Shown one piece after another: positions 17,067 to 25,205 of a stretch of DNA of 64,000 nucleotides. Source of the DNA: Pseudomonas sp. NFR16 (GTDB lineage: Bacteria; Pseudomonadota; Gammaproteobacteria; Pseudomonadales; Pseudomonadaceae); contig NZ_FNYJ01000001.1 in the NCBI RefSeq assembly GCF_900108875.1, positions 682,001 to 746,000 of the forward strand, written 5' to 3'. Positions within the stretch are counted from its first letter, which is position 1; each line of letters opens with the position of its first letter. The notes beneath the pieces were generated by a model. It was not told the origin of the DNA and searched no databases. It saw only the letters and a program-made list of their open reading frames with translations. A program made the translations under genes and the position numbers.

Positions 17067-17822
17067 TCAGGCGCCCGCGGGCACGCTCATCCCGCCATCT
17101 GCCATCACCACCGCACCGACAATGTAAGAGGCCCGCGCGGAAGCCAGGAAGGCCACAACTTCTGCAATTTCTTCTGGTTGGGCGGCACGCTTGATCGGCG
17201 TGTTCGCACCGTGTTGCGCCAGGAACTCGGGACCGTCATCCACGATATCGTTCAGGATGTTGGTGATCACGTCGCCGGATCCGACGGCATTGACACGGAT
17301 GCCATGATCAATGGCCTCGAGCGCCAACGCTCGCGTCAACTGGGCAAGCGCACCTTTGGACGCGGCATAGGCAGCGATCGTCGGAAATGCCTGATACGCC
17401 GCATAGGACGCGATGTTGACGATGGCGCCGTGCCGATTCGGCGTCATCACTTTCACCGCTTCCCGAGCGTGCAGAAATGCGGCGGTGGTGTTCACGGCCT
17501 GAATCCGCTCCCAGTCCTCGCGGGTCATGTCCACCACACATTTGTTGATGATGATGCCAGCATTGTTGACCAGGATGTCCAGACGGCCGAAATGCGTGAT
17601 GGCCGCTGCGACCGCCGCTTCGGCCGCGCCGTCCCGGGTGATGTCGGCAACCAGCGGAACCAGTCCCGGCCTTGCCAGTTGTTCCACCGTCGGGCTGATG
17701 TCTTCAGCGATTACCTTTGCTCCGCGTGCATGCAGCATCAGGGCGACGGCGCGCCCGATACCGCTGGCGGCGCCGGTGATCAGTGCCACTTGACCTTCGA
17801 ATTCACGTGTATCTGCAGTCAT
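17067..17822 (-). CDS. SDR-family NAD(P)-dependent oxidoreductase
   Basis: The 251-residue classical short-chain dehydrogenase has the cofactor loop ITGAASGIGRAVAL, the NNAG motif and the catalytic YAASK. It should oxidise or reduce an alcohol or ketone; the substrate is not evident. GGGAGAAAG precedes the ATG. The divergent AraC-family gene next to it is the likely regulator. Confidence 0.88.
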   Translation of the reverse strand: MTADTREFEGQVALITGAASGIGRAVALMLHARGAKVIAEDISPTVEQLARPGLVPLVADITRDGAAEAAVAAAITHFGRLDILVNNAGIIINKCVVDMTREDWERIQAVNTTAAFLHAREAVKVMTPNRHGAIVNIASYAAYQAFPTIAAYAASKGALAQLTRALALEAIDHGIRVNAVGSGDVITNILNDIVDDGPEFLAQHGANTPIKRAAQPEEIAEVVAFLASARASYIVGAVVMADGGMSVPAGA

Positions 17823-18002
17823 CTCTTTCTCCCGTATGTATGCGCGGCAGCAGGCTGGCTGCCGTCGACACGTCCACCTTGCGCTATCCGGGTGTCCGCG
17901 TCTGACGGGTTTGCGCCAGACTGTCGGGGTTTTGCTTTTCTTTGCTGACTCTGGCTACGCTGTGAGGATATCTCTCCAGTAGCCGACCACAGACCTGGCA
18001 CC

Positions 18003-18971
18003 ATGGAAAAAACCGATTCGGTTCCGGATTCACCTTCACCCGCGCGCATCTCTGCGCGGAACATGCCTGATTACTTGCCGATGGGTGCGCATCAACCGGT
18101 CGGGGAACAGCTGGAATCACAGGTCCAGATTCAGTTGTTCAGGCATCGCAGCGTCGGTCAGACACTGACCGTTCCGGCTGTCGCGGAACCGCTACTGGTG
18201 CTGGTCCTGTCGGGTGCGGCGCAGGTGCAGGAGCGTGCGATCGACGAGCAATGGACTGCGACGGCGGTTGCCGCCGATGACTTCTTTCTGACGATGTCGC
18301 CGGAGCCATACGAGATGCGCTGGCAGACGGAACATGAGGCAGGCTTTGAGGTGGTGCATGTCTACCTGAGCCAACGGCTTCTGGACCTCGCTGCCCGTGA
18401 CGTGTTTTCCAGCGGGCATGGTGCCGTGCGTCTTCGGGAGGTGTCGGGCGGGCATGGTGCCGTGCGTCTTCGGGAGGTGTCGGGCGGGCACGATGAGCTG
18501 CTGGCCCGGCTGGTGAGATCCCTGCTTCAAGAAATGACCTCGAAGCCCAGAGCCAGCGTGCTGTATCTGGAAAGCATCGGCCAGGCACTGGCGGTGCATC
18601 TGGTGCGATGCTACAGCGATGATGGCGGGTCGCTCAGCCGAGCCAATGCGTTGCCTGCGTACAAACTGCACCGGGCGATCGAAACCATGCGTGATGGGCT
18701 GGACAAGGCCTTCGACCTCGGCCGGCTGGCATCGCAGGCGAGCATGAGCGTTTCACACTTCAGTCGTTTGTTCAGCAAAGCGACGGGGCGCAGCCCGTCC
18801 CGGTACTTCATCCACCTGCGCATGGAAACGGCACGGCAACTGCTGCTGGAGTCGGACTTGAGCATTCTGGAGGTTGCTCTGGAAGTCGGATATGCCAGCC
18901 CGAGCCATTTTGCGCAGGTGTTCAAGCGCTACTCGGGCGTTACCCCGCGTGAATATCGGCATCCGCGATAA
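18003..18971 (+). CDS. AraC-family transcriptional regulator
   Basis: The 322-residue protein has an N-terminal cupin-like sensor region and a C-terminal double helix-turn-helix (LGRLASQASMSVSHFSRLF and VGYASPSHFAQVFKRYSGV). It is divergent from the SDR gene and likely controls it. Between the domains a 12-residue segment is repeated exactly (GHGAVRLREVSG twice), encoded by a perfect 36-bp tandem duplication that keeps the frame. The start has a weak ribosome binding site. Confidence 0.87.
   Translation: MEKTDSVPDSPSPARISARNMPDYLPMGAHQPVGEQLESQVQIQLFRHRSVGQTLTVPAVAEPLLVLVLSGAAQVQERAIDEQWTATAVAADDFFLTMSPEPYEMRWQTEHEAGFEVVHVYLSQRLLDLAARDVFSSGHGAVRLREVSGGHGAVRLREVSGGHDELLARLVRSLLQEMTSKPRASVLYLESIGQALAVHLVRCYSDDGGSLSRANALPAYKLHRAIETMRDGLDKAFDLGRLASQASMSVSHFSRLFSKATGRSPSRYFIHLRMETARQLLLESDLSILEVALEVGYASPSHFAQVFKRYSGVTPREYRHPR
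18412..18483 (+). repeat. Perfect 36-bp tandem duplication inside the AraC-family gene
   Basis: Units 18412-18447 and 18448-18483 are identical, and the first seven bases of the unit (GCGGGCA) recur at 18484. The length is a multiple of three, so the reading frame is kept. Complete identity suggests a recent slippage or duplication event. Confidence 0.95.
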
Positions 18972-19156
18972 GCGGCTGGCGGTCTGTTCCGGCCTGCTCA
19001 GCTCGATCACTCAGTCTGAGGTGAGTCAAACACTGTCGATGCGCAATCTGCGTCTATGCTTGAGCGGCACCCCAATGGTCGCGCCGCCTGACTCGACATC
19101 ACGCGCCCCGCAGGCCACAGCAGTCTCATGACAAGACCCGAACAGGGAGTCACGCG

Positions 19157-19831
19157 ATGAAAACGCCGTTGCTCGTCACGCTGTTTTGCTGTGCCACTTT
19201 AGCGTTGACCGGGTGCTCCAGCGCCCGCGTCGATCCCAGTCAGTACTCCGGATTCCTCAAGGATTACAGCCGTCTCAAGCCCGCTGAAAGCGCCAGCGGG
19301 GCGCCTGTGATGCGCTGGATCGATCCAGACGTGAAGCTTGAAAGATACACCCGCGTGTACATCGAGCCGAGCCAGTTTTACCCCAAACCACAGCCCACGG
19401 CGGTGATCTCGGCGCAGATGCTGCAGTCGATCACCGGCTATTTCGACACCGCTCTGCGCCGCGAACTGGGGCAAAACCTGGCCCTGGCGCAAGGGCCTGG
19501 CCCCGAGACGCTCATCGTTCGGCCGGCCATCACCGCGGTCTCCACCCGTGCCGAGGGGCTGAAACCGTATGAGGTCGTGCCGATCGCGTTGGTGGCGGCG
19601 GCTGTCAACACCGCCGCCGGTGGACGGGACCAGAGCGTTGAAATCGCCACGGAAGCGGCTTTTCTGGATTCGGACACCAATAGTGTGCTTGCGCAGGTGG
19701 TGCGCAAGGGCAGTGGCAAATCGCTGGAAAACGACAAGGCACAACTGACGCTGGACGACGTCAAGCCGGTGCTCGACGGCTGGGCCAGAGACATGCGACT
19801 GGCTTACGAGAAGCTGAAGAGCAAGCACTAG
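19157..19831 (+). CDS. DUF3313-type lipoprotein
   Basis: The 224-residue protein has a signal peptide ending in the lipobox LTGC (Cys near residue 20), so it is lipid-anchored. The remainder (YSRLKPAESASGAPVMRWID, RVYIEPSQFYPKP) matches the DUF3313 family of proteobacterial envelope lipoproteins of unknown function. It stands alone, convergent with the chimeric gene downstream. Confidence 0.8.
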   Translation: MKTPLLVTLFCCATLALTGCSSARVDPSQYSGFLKDYSRLKPAESASGAPVMRWIDPDVKLERYTRVYIEPSQFYPKPQPTAVISAQMLQSITGYFDTALRRELGQNLALAQGPGPETLIVRPAITAVSTRAEGLKPYEVVPIALVAAAVNTAAGGRDQSVEIATEAAFLDSDTNSVLAQVVRKGSGKSLENDKAQLTLDDVKPVLDGWARDMRLAYEKLKSKH

Positions 19832-19861
19832 CGAACGGGACAGCGGCCGCCGCGTGCCCGA

Positions 19862-20683
19862 TCAGGTCTCGCCGCGCGAGGCGAACACCGCCTTGAGCAC
19901 GGGTACCGCTGACATTGCTTTCGGCCAACCCACATAGAACGCCAGGTGGGTGACCACTCCGCCAGCCTGCTCGCGGGTCAGGCCGTTGTCCATCGCGCGA
20001 TTGAGGTGAAAGGTCAGCTGCGCGGACTGATTCTGACTGATCAACGCCGCGACGGTGATCAGGCTTCGATCCCGCGGTGCGAGGTCCGTCTGGCGCCACA
20101 CATCGCCGAACAGCACTTCATGGGTGTATCGGGCCAGTCCAGGCGCGGTGCTGCCTACTGCCTCGTCAACGGCAGCCCGGCGTCTGGTTCGCTCTGCGCG
20201 TCCAATTGCAGCGGTTCGCCGGCGGGAGGGGTGATCTGCGCAGGATCCAGGCCGTTTGTAAAGTGCCTGCAGGAGAGGGCGGTGCTTTTCTGCGGCGCGC
20301 TTGCGTTCTTCCTTCGACGCCGACTGATTGAATGGCCACCATTCGGTATTAAGCGTGTAAGTGTCCGTGGCCATCTTTTTACGCGCACCCACTCGGATAA
20401 AGCGGGATTTGACGACAGGCCCGATCCAGGCAGGATCCGGAGCGAGGCAGAGCTCCAGGAAACTCTCGGCATACGTGCGGCGCATCTCAAGCAGGGGAGT
20501 CCTGGTTTTGATGAGCGTCCACAAAAGGAGCCGCTCTACGTGAGTGCGGTAGGAATTGAACGTTGACTCGTTGCCGGCGTAGGATTTCAGGAAACTTCTG
20601 ACGGCTCGATAACTTTCAGCGGCTTGAGGCTCGGCTGGAAAGGTTGCCAGGTAATCGGTGATGGAGGGCAGTTCATGTTTCAA
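19862..20683 (-). CDS. Chimeric ORF: truncated integrase N-terminus fused to a carboxymuconolactone decarboxylase domain
   Basis: The 273-residue frame joins two unrelated parts. Residues 1 to about 140 (SITDYLATFPAEPQAAESYR, STFNSYRTHVERLLLW) resemble the SAM-like core-binding region of a Pseudomonas tyrosine recombinase. The catalytic R-H-R-Y part is missing. From about residue 165 (APGLARYTHEVLFGDVW, DRSLITVAALISQNQ) it is a carboxymuconolactone-decarboxylase (AhpD-like) domain. This looks like a deletion or insertion scar. Whether the fusion is expressed is unknown; the decarboxylase part may be all that matters. Confidence 0.7.
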   Translation of the reverse strand: MKHELPSITDYLATFPAEPQAAESYRAVRSFLKSYAGNESTFNSYRTHVERLLLWTLIKTRTPLLEMRRTYAESFLELCLAPDPAWIGPVVKSRFIRVGARKKMATDTYTLNTEWWPFNQSASKEERKRAAEKHRPLLQALYKRPGSCADHPSRRRTAAIGRAERTRRRAAVDEAVGSTAPGLARYTHEVLFGDVWRQTDLAPRDRSLITVAALISQNQSAQLTFHLNRAMDNGLTREQAGGVVTHLAFYVGWPKAMSAVPVLKAVFASRGET

Positions 20684-20842
20684 TGAGCTGAAGTTAAGCT
20701 GAAGCTCGACTTAGCTAGCCGCAGCTACTTCAATGGCCTCATAAAGCTCATCGACATGCGCATGTCTGCTAAAGCCCCGAAGCGCCAGGCTACTCGTTTG
20801 CATGCTCCGCCCCAGATCAGTGACCTGCCGATGCTCCCGCAC
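20230..20842 (-). mobile_element. Remnant of a tyrosine-recombinase element
   Basis: It comprises the 43-residue gene at 20711-20842 and the truncated integrase that follows on the same strand. The integrase stops being recognisable near 20,230-20,290, where the decarboxylase sequence begins. No intact recombinase or flanking repeat is visible. Confidence 0.55.
20711..20842 (-). CDS. Small protein (43 aa) upstream of the integrase remnant
   Basis: A GTG start with a GGGAGG ribosome binding site opens a 43-residue frame that contains LGRSMQTSSLALRGFSRHA and ends DELYEAIEVAAAS. It directly precedes the truncated integrase on the same strand and was probably part of the same element. I cannot assign a function. 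Confidence 0.5.
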   Translation of the reverse strand: MREHRQVTDLGRSMQTSSLALRGFSRHAHVDELYEAIEVAAAS

Positions 20843-20936
20843 TCAATCCTCCCGGTTTTATGCGTGGATTCTTGGCGATGGAGTCACAGCGAGGTACCAG
20901 CCGCTGGGTGGCCAATAGTGCGGAATGGACAAATTC

Positions 20937-21869
20937 CTAGGTGCCAACGCTAGTGCCTCTGTGAGGCATCCCGCATTGGTCAGCCGCAAGCCACGATTCT
21001 AGATGGCTCAAGAGAGCTTGAACCTTCGCCGACGGCTTCGGGCCTGCCGGAATCACGGCATAAACGTCGGCAGGCGCCAGCCGGTATGATTCGAGCAGCG
21101 CGATTAGCTGCCCGGTGCGCAATTCCTCACCCGCCATCAAGCGAGTACCTAGCGAAATGCCCATACCGGCCACGGTCGCTGCCAGTACGCCTGCTGCCGA
21201 GTTGATCCAAAGCTTGGCGTGTACATCGACGGAAGTGATCGTCCTGTTGCGTATAAATCGCCAGCTTTCACTGCCGAACGAGCCAGGCTGAACGATGCAA
21301 TCATGTCTGGCCAGGTCTGCCGGCGTGGTCGGCACGCCATGAGCGGCGACATAGGCGGGCGCTGCAATGACGACTCGTTCGACTGTTGCAAGTTTTTTTG
21401 CACCGAATGTCGAGTCATCCAGCATCCCGATATTCAGGCGTATCGCAAGATCGACACCATCCGTAATGAGGTTTTGGCGTGCGTCGCTCATCGCCAGTTC
21501 GACCCTTAGGTCCGGATGGCTAGCCAGAAACGGCGCTAACGCCGGGATGATTGCCCGAGTCCCATACATCAGCGGCATCGCGAGTCGGATCACACCGTGG
21601 AGAGAATCTACTCCTCGGGTGGCCTGTTCGGCTTCTTCCATTTCCGCCAGCAGGCGCTTCGCGCGTTCCAGGTAGAGCGCGCCGGCATCAGTCAGGGAAA
21701 CGCTACGCGTGGTGCGAAACAGGAGTTTTGTTCCTAGCCGCGTCTCTAACGCCCCGATGATGCGAGTCACCGACGGCTGCGAAAGTCCAAGCTCGCGTCC
21801 CGCCCTGGAAAGGCTCCCCGTGTCCGCCACGCGGACAAACACGGCCATTTCTTGCCAGCGATCACTCAT
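20937..21869 (-). CDS. LysR-family transcriptional regulator
   Basis: The 310-residue protein has an N-terminal winged helix (DTGSLSRAGRELGLSQPSVT) and a periplasmic-binding-like effector domain. It is divergent from the frameshifted peroxiredoxin-like gene and the GST, which it probably regulates. The two transcription starts would share about 105 bp of intergenic DNA. Confidence 0.88.
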   Translation of the reverse strand: MSDRWQEMAVFVRVADTGSLSRAGRELGLSQPSVTRIIGALETRLGTKLLFRTTRSVSLTDAGALYLERAKRLLAEMEEAEQATRGVDSLHGVIRLAMPLMYGTRAIIPALAPFLASHPDLRVELAMSDARQNLITDGVDLAIRLNIGMLDDSTFGAKKLATVERVVIAAPAYVAAHGVPTTPADLARHDCIVQPGSFGSESWRFIRNRTITSVDVHAKLWINSAAGVLAATVAGMGISLGTRLMAGEELRTGQLIALLESYRLAPADVYAVIPAGPKPSAKVQALLSHLESWLAADQCGMPHRGTSVGT

Positions 21870-21974
21870 TCGTAATTCTGATAAATGTTATAGATTTGCG
21901 GAGGGTACTCTTCCTTTAGCGAATAGCTCAATATCTTCTTCACGGCGCCAATGCCGGGAGTGCGGAGAGTTGAG

Positions 21975-22640
21975 ATGAAGTACCAACACAAGCTCGACGA
22001 GATGCGTGAGAACTTCGATAACGGACGCTTTCCATCGGTTCAGACCCAGGCCCAGCTTGACACAATGCAGCGCGCGACCCAGGCGCTCATCGACAGCCGA
22101 CAGGCAGAGAACGCTCGACTTTGCGCCAGAGTCCTCGCTTTGGGACATCGCTGGCATGACCGTGAGTTCACGGGCGCTCCCTGCTCAGGGGCCGCTGGTC
22201 GTAACTTTCTATCGCGGCGTGTGGTACCCCTATTGCAATCTTAACCTACGCGCGCTGGAGGAGATCCGGCCTGAGATTGAGGCGCGAGGCGCACGACTCA
22301 TTGCGATCTCTCCCAGACGCCCGCGAACAGTCTCAAGTTGCAGCACGAGAGCAATCTGGGTTTTCCAATCCTCAGCGATGCAGGCGTGGCCGTAGCGGTC
22401 GTCTTCGGTCTGCGCTTTTGGCTGCCAATAGACCTCATCGAGGTCTACAAGCTGTTCGGAAACGACCTCGCTGAGATCAATAGCGATCCTTCCTGGGTTC
22501 TGCCGATGCCGGCGCGTTATGTCATCGGAACCGATGGCGTGATCGCCTATGCCGAGGTTAATCCGGATTGCACCCGGCGCCCAGCGCCATCTGAACCGTT
22601 GCCCGTGCTCGACCGCTTCCGCGGACGTGCGCTGGCCTGA
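21975..22640 (+). pseudogene. Frameshifted peroxiredoxin-like gene
   Basis: Three overlapping frames together spell a peroxiredoxin-like (AhpC/TSA) protein. Frame 1 gives KYQHKLDEMRENFDNGRF. The frame then shifts near 22,110 into SLWDIAGM and GPLVVTFYRGVWYPYCN, and shifts back near 22,314 into QTPANSLKLQ, NLGFPILSD and LPMPARYVIGTDG. The two shifts compensate, but a stop at 22,244 in the first frame interrupts it. The usual W-C-P-Y-C motif reads W-Y-P-Y-C, so the peroxidatic cysteine is lost. This points to a decaying gene rather than a sequencing error. Confidence 0.8.
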
Positions 22641-22676
22641 TACCTATTCATAAACCACGAAGAAGGAGTCCAGTGT

Positions 22677-23345
22677 ATGGCTATCAAGATCTACGGAGAC
22701 CCCGGCTCAGGCAGCCGTCGCCGCGTTACGGCCGCTGCGGCCCCCATGGGAATCGACATTGAGATCGTGAATATCGACCTCTTCAAGGGCGAGAGTCATA
22801 CACCTGAGTTCCTTGAACTCAACCCTCACGGTTTGTCGCCCGTGATGGTAGACGGCGACTTCGTTCTCTACGAATCCGCCGCCATCAATCTTTATCTCGC
22901 TGAGAAGGCGAATAGCGACCTGGCGGGTAGATCCGCTCAGGAGAAGTACGAAATCCTTCAGTGGATGTTCTGGTCCGGCGAGCAATGGCGCGTGTTCGCA
23001 ACACTCACCTTCGACGAGGTAATTGGCAAGCGCTTCATAGGTCAGTCTGCGGAGGACAAGATCGTGCAACTCGCGGCTGACAAGCTCCGTGCCGCAGCCG
23101 CAGTGCTGGATAAACATCTCGCAACACACACGTACATTGTTGGAGACCGGCTGACCTTGGCTGACTTCGATATCGCCAGCCCTTTCTCTCAGAACGAAAG
23201 AACCAGGATCCCGCTTAACGAATTCCCAAACCTGGTCGCCTGGCAGCAGCGCCTGCTACAGAACGTACCGAGCTGGGCAGCTACGAAGCGAGAAGTTGAC
23301 GAACGCATTGACGGCGCTCTTGAAGTGGCTGGTATCACGCTCTAA
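22677..23345 (+). CDS. Glutathione S-transferase
   Basis: The 222-residue protein has a thioredoxin-like N-terminus (SGSRRRVTAAAAPMGIDIEI, LNPHGLSPVMVDGDFVLYES) and a helical C-terminal domain with THTYIVGDRLTLADFDIA. AAGGAG precedes the ATG. It follows the peroxiredoxin-like pseudogene by 36 bp and probably formed an operon with it under the divergent LysR gene. It is not closely related to the GST at 15,532. Confidence 0.87.
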   Translation: MAIKIYGDPGSGSRRRVTAAAAPMGIDIEIVNIDLFKGESHTPEFLELNPHGLSPVMVDGDFVLYESAAINLYLAEKANSDLAGRSAQEKYEILQWMFWSGEQWRVFATLTFDEVIGKRFIGQSAEDKIVQLAADKLRAAAAVLDKHLATHTYIVGDRLTLADFDIASPFSQNERTRIPLNEFPNLVAWQQRLLQNVPSWAATKREVDERIDGALEVAGITL

Positions 23346-23639
23346 ACAGGGTGCGGGCGCCTCTTTGGGGCGTCCGGCGCCGACTGAGTAGGCAGACCCA
23401 TGAATATGGTCTTGACTGGTCGGAACTCGGTCGTCACAGCATCGTCACTCTGGTTCAGAAAAACCAGGTAATTGCCGGACTCAAAAGTGATTCTGAAACC
23501 GATCTATCGAGTAGCCTGATCGTAGAGGGAGTTCAGAACGCCTTCCGCTTCGCAAACCGTGTCGTCTTCAAAGTGGGATATTGACAGTGCTGCCAGAATA
23601 TTTCCCTCCTCAACAGCCGGTCGCGTCGGGCTTGAGATC

Positions 23640-23834
23640 GAAAGGCGGCGGTGTCGTTATGGGCGACAGATCAATCCCTGCGCTTTCACCTTTGTGGGCG
23701 CGGAAACCGACAATTTACCGGCAGAGATGACGCAGGAAATTCAGGCTTTCGCGGAGGTGAACGTCGCTTGGCTGAGCAGGCTTCTCATAGCCGCCAACCT
23801 ATGCAAGCCAGAAGACGCGTTCCAGAAACCCTGA
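23640..23834 (+). pseudogene. TetR-family regulator fragment (C-terminal part)
   Basis: The segment encodes INPCAFTFVGAETDNLPAEM followed by EIQAFAEVNVAWLSRLL. This aligns with the C-terminal half of the TetR-family protein at 16,376 (DLPDEVKEQVLAFADTNVDWL). No helix-turn-helix region precedes it. DNA from 23,346 to 23,640 carries no gene I recognise. Confidence 0.55.
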
Positions 23835-23847
23835 ACGATGAAGAGGC

Positions 23848-24054
23848 TTACCCATGTTGGTATTGGGGATTGGCGTAAAGCGTGGAGCGAATTGAGGTAA
23901 GGTCCTGAACGTCCAAGTCCAGGCGATAGCCAATGCTCCGCGCCGCTGCTGGCAAACCCAACGAATTGAGTACTTTCTCGCTGTTTTCAGCCAGATTATC
24001 TGCACCGGCCAGTTGGAGCCCCGGTGGCGCTATGGTTCCGGCTTCCCAAGGCAT
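23848..24054 (-). CDS. Hypothetical short ORF downstream of a LysR gene
   Basis: This 68-residue frame (MPWEAGTIAPPGLQLAGADN, ENSEKVLNSLGLPAAARSIG) begins just after the LysR stop on the same strand. It lacks a clear ribosome binding site. It may be a remnant of a longer gene, and I do not recognise it. Confidence 0.25.
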   Translation of the reverse strand: MPWEAGTIAPPGLQLAGADNLAENSEKVLNSLGLPAAARSIGYRLDLDVQDLTSIRSTLYANPQYQHG

Positions 24055-24066
24055 TGCGCGAATCTG

Positions 24067-24981
24067 TCACAACGTAGTGATCTGTCCGTTGCGATCCAGC
24101 TCAAACACTTTGTTGCCCTGCAGTTTCTCTTTCAGCCAGCGTCCAGCCTTGCCCAATGGTCGTTGGCGCGCCCATAAAATGTCGACGCCAATTTGCCAGT
24201 CGGTGTGCGGGTAGGCCGAGAGGGGCAGTTCGACCAGTTCGCCCCTGACCAGCTCGCGCTGGATAAGCTGACGGGGGAGGGTTGCCCAACCGAGCCCAGC
24301 TCGGACCATTTCCAGCAACGCCAGGTAGCTCTCAGCTTGCCACAATTGCGTCGAACGCAGGTACTCGCTGCTGGGCAATTTGTTCGCGTGCGCGCTGAAT
24401 GCCAACCGTCGATGTACGTGCAGGTCATCGAACGTCACGGTATCGAGTTGTGCCAGTGGATGATCGGGATGGCAGACGTGCAGCATGATCAATTTGCCCA
24501 ATTGCTGAAACGCCAGTTCTTTCGCATAGCCCGGTTGCGAAAACGCCACGCCGAGTTCGGCCGCTCCACTGCTCACCAGTTCACTGACGTCACCGTGCAC
24601 CGGATGGCGGATGATCAGGTCCACGAAGGGAAACGCCTGCTCGAAGGCCTTGAGCACCGGCATGATGGGTCCGTAGGGCGTTTCGATGGCCAAGGTCACG
24701 CTGGGTTCGACGTTATCCGACAGGCATTGGGCATGTGCCTCGAAGGTCATACAGCGCTCGAGCACGGCTTCTGCGTGGGTCAGCAATTTGTGGCCGCTGG
24801 CGGTGAGGGCAGGGCTGCGGTTGGTGCGATCAAACAGATCAATGCCCAGATCGGTTTCCAGATTGGCAATCGCTGCGCTGATGGTCGATTGCGTCTTGCC
24901 CAATTTACGTCCAGCGGCAGAGAAAGAGCCGCTTTTGACCACTTGGGCAAACATCTGCAGTTGATCGAGTGAAAAGCGCAA
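24067..24981 (-). CDS. LysR-family transcriptional regulator
   Basis: The 304-residue protein has the winged helix GSFSAAGRKLGKTQSTISAA and a C-terminal effector-binding domain. It is divergent from a nucleobase permease gene and probably controls purine uptake and deamination. A short inverted repeat in the shared intergenic region could be its binding site. Confidence 0.88.
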   Translation of the reverse strand: MRFSLDQLQMFAQVVKSGSFSAAGRKLGKTQSTISAAIANLETDLGIDLFDRTNRSPALTASGHKLLTHAEAVLERCMTFEAHAQCLSDNVEPSVTLAIETPYGPIMPVLKAFEQAFPFVDLIIRHPVHGDVSELVSSGAAELGVAFSQPGYAKELAFQQLGKLIMLHVCHPDHPLAQLDTVTFDDLHVHRRLAFSAHANKLPSSEYLRSTQLWQAESYLALLEMVRAGLGWATLPRQLIQRELVRGELVELPLSAYPHTDWQIGVDILWARQRPLGKAGRWLKEKLQGNKVFELDRNGQITTL

Positions 24982-25053
24982 TCAGTTTTACTCCTGGGCG
25001 AACGTGGCGGTTTAAGCATCAAGAAGAGTGCATGAGTGGGCCGCGAGTTGGCC

Positions 25054-25068
25054 ATCGAAAAAATCGAT
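25054..25068. promoter_or_regulatory. Candidate LysR operator (ATCGA-N5-TCGAT)
   Basis: This 15-bp interrupted palindrome contains a LysR-type T-N11-A pattern. It lies between a divergent LysR gene and its likely target, the permease. Confidence 0.4.
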
Positions 25069-25205
25069 AGTAGCCAATTTGTTTCATCGCTAAAAGCGCT
25101 CGAATATGGCTCTGCGTCAATCTATTCGAGGGCGGAGCCATGGGGCGACCGCCCCTGCGAATGAATGCGATCTCACCCTCTGCCGCACTTTCAGGAGCTT
25201 GTGAC

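Noticed and set aside
21975..22640. Programmed ribosomal frameshifting in the peroxiredoxin-like gene
   Set aside because: No slippery heptamer or downstream stimulatory structure is apparent, and the catalytic cysteine is lost as well.
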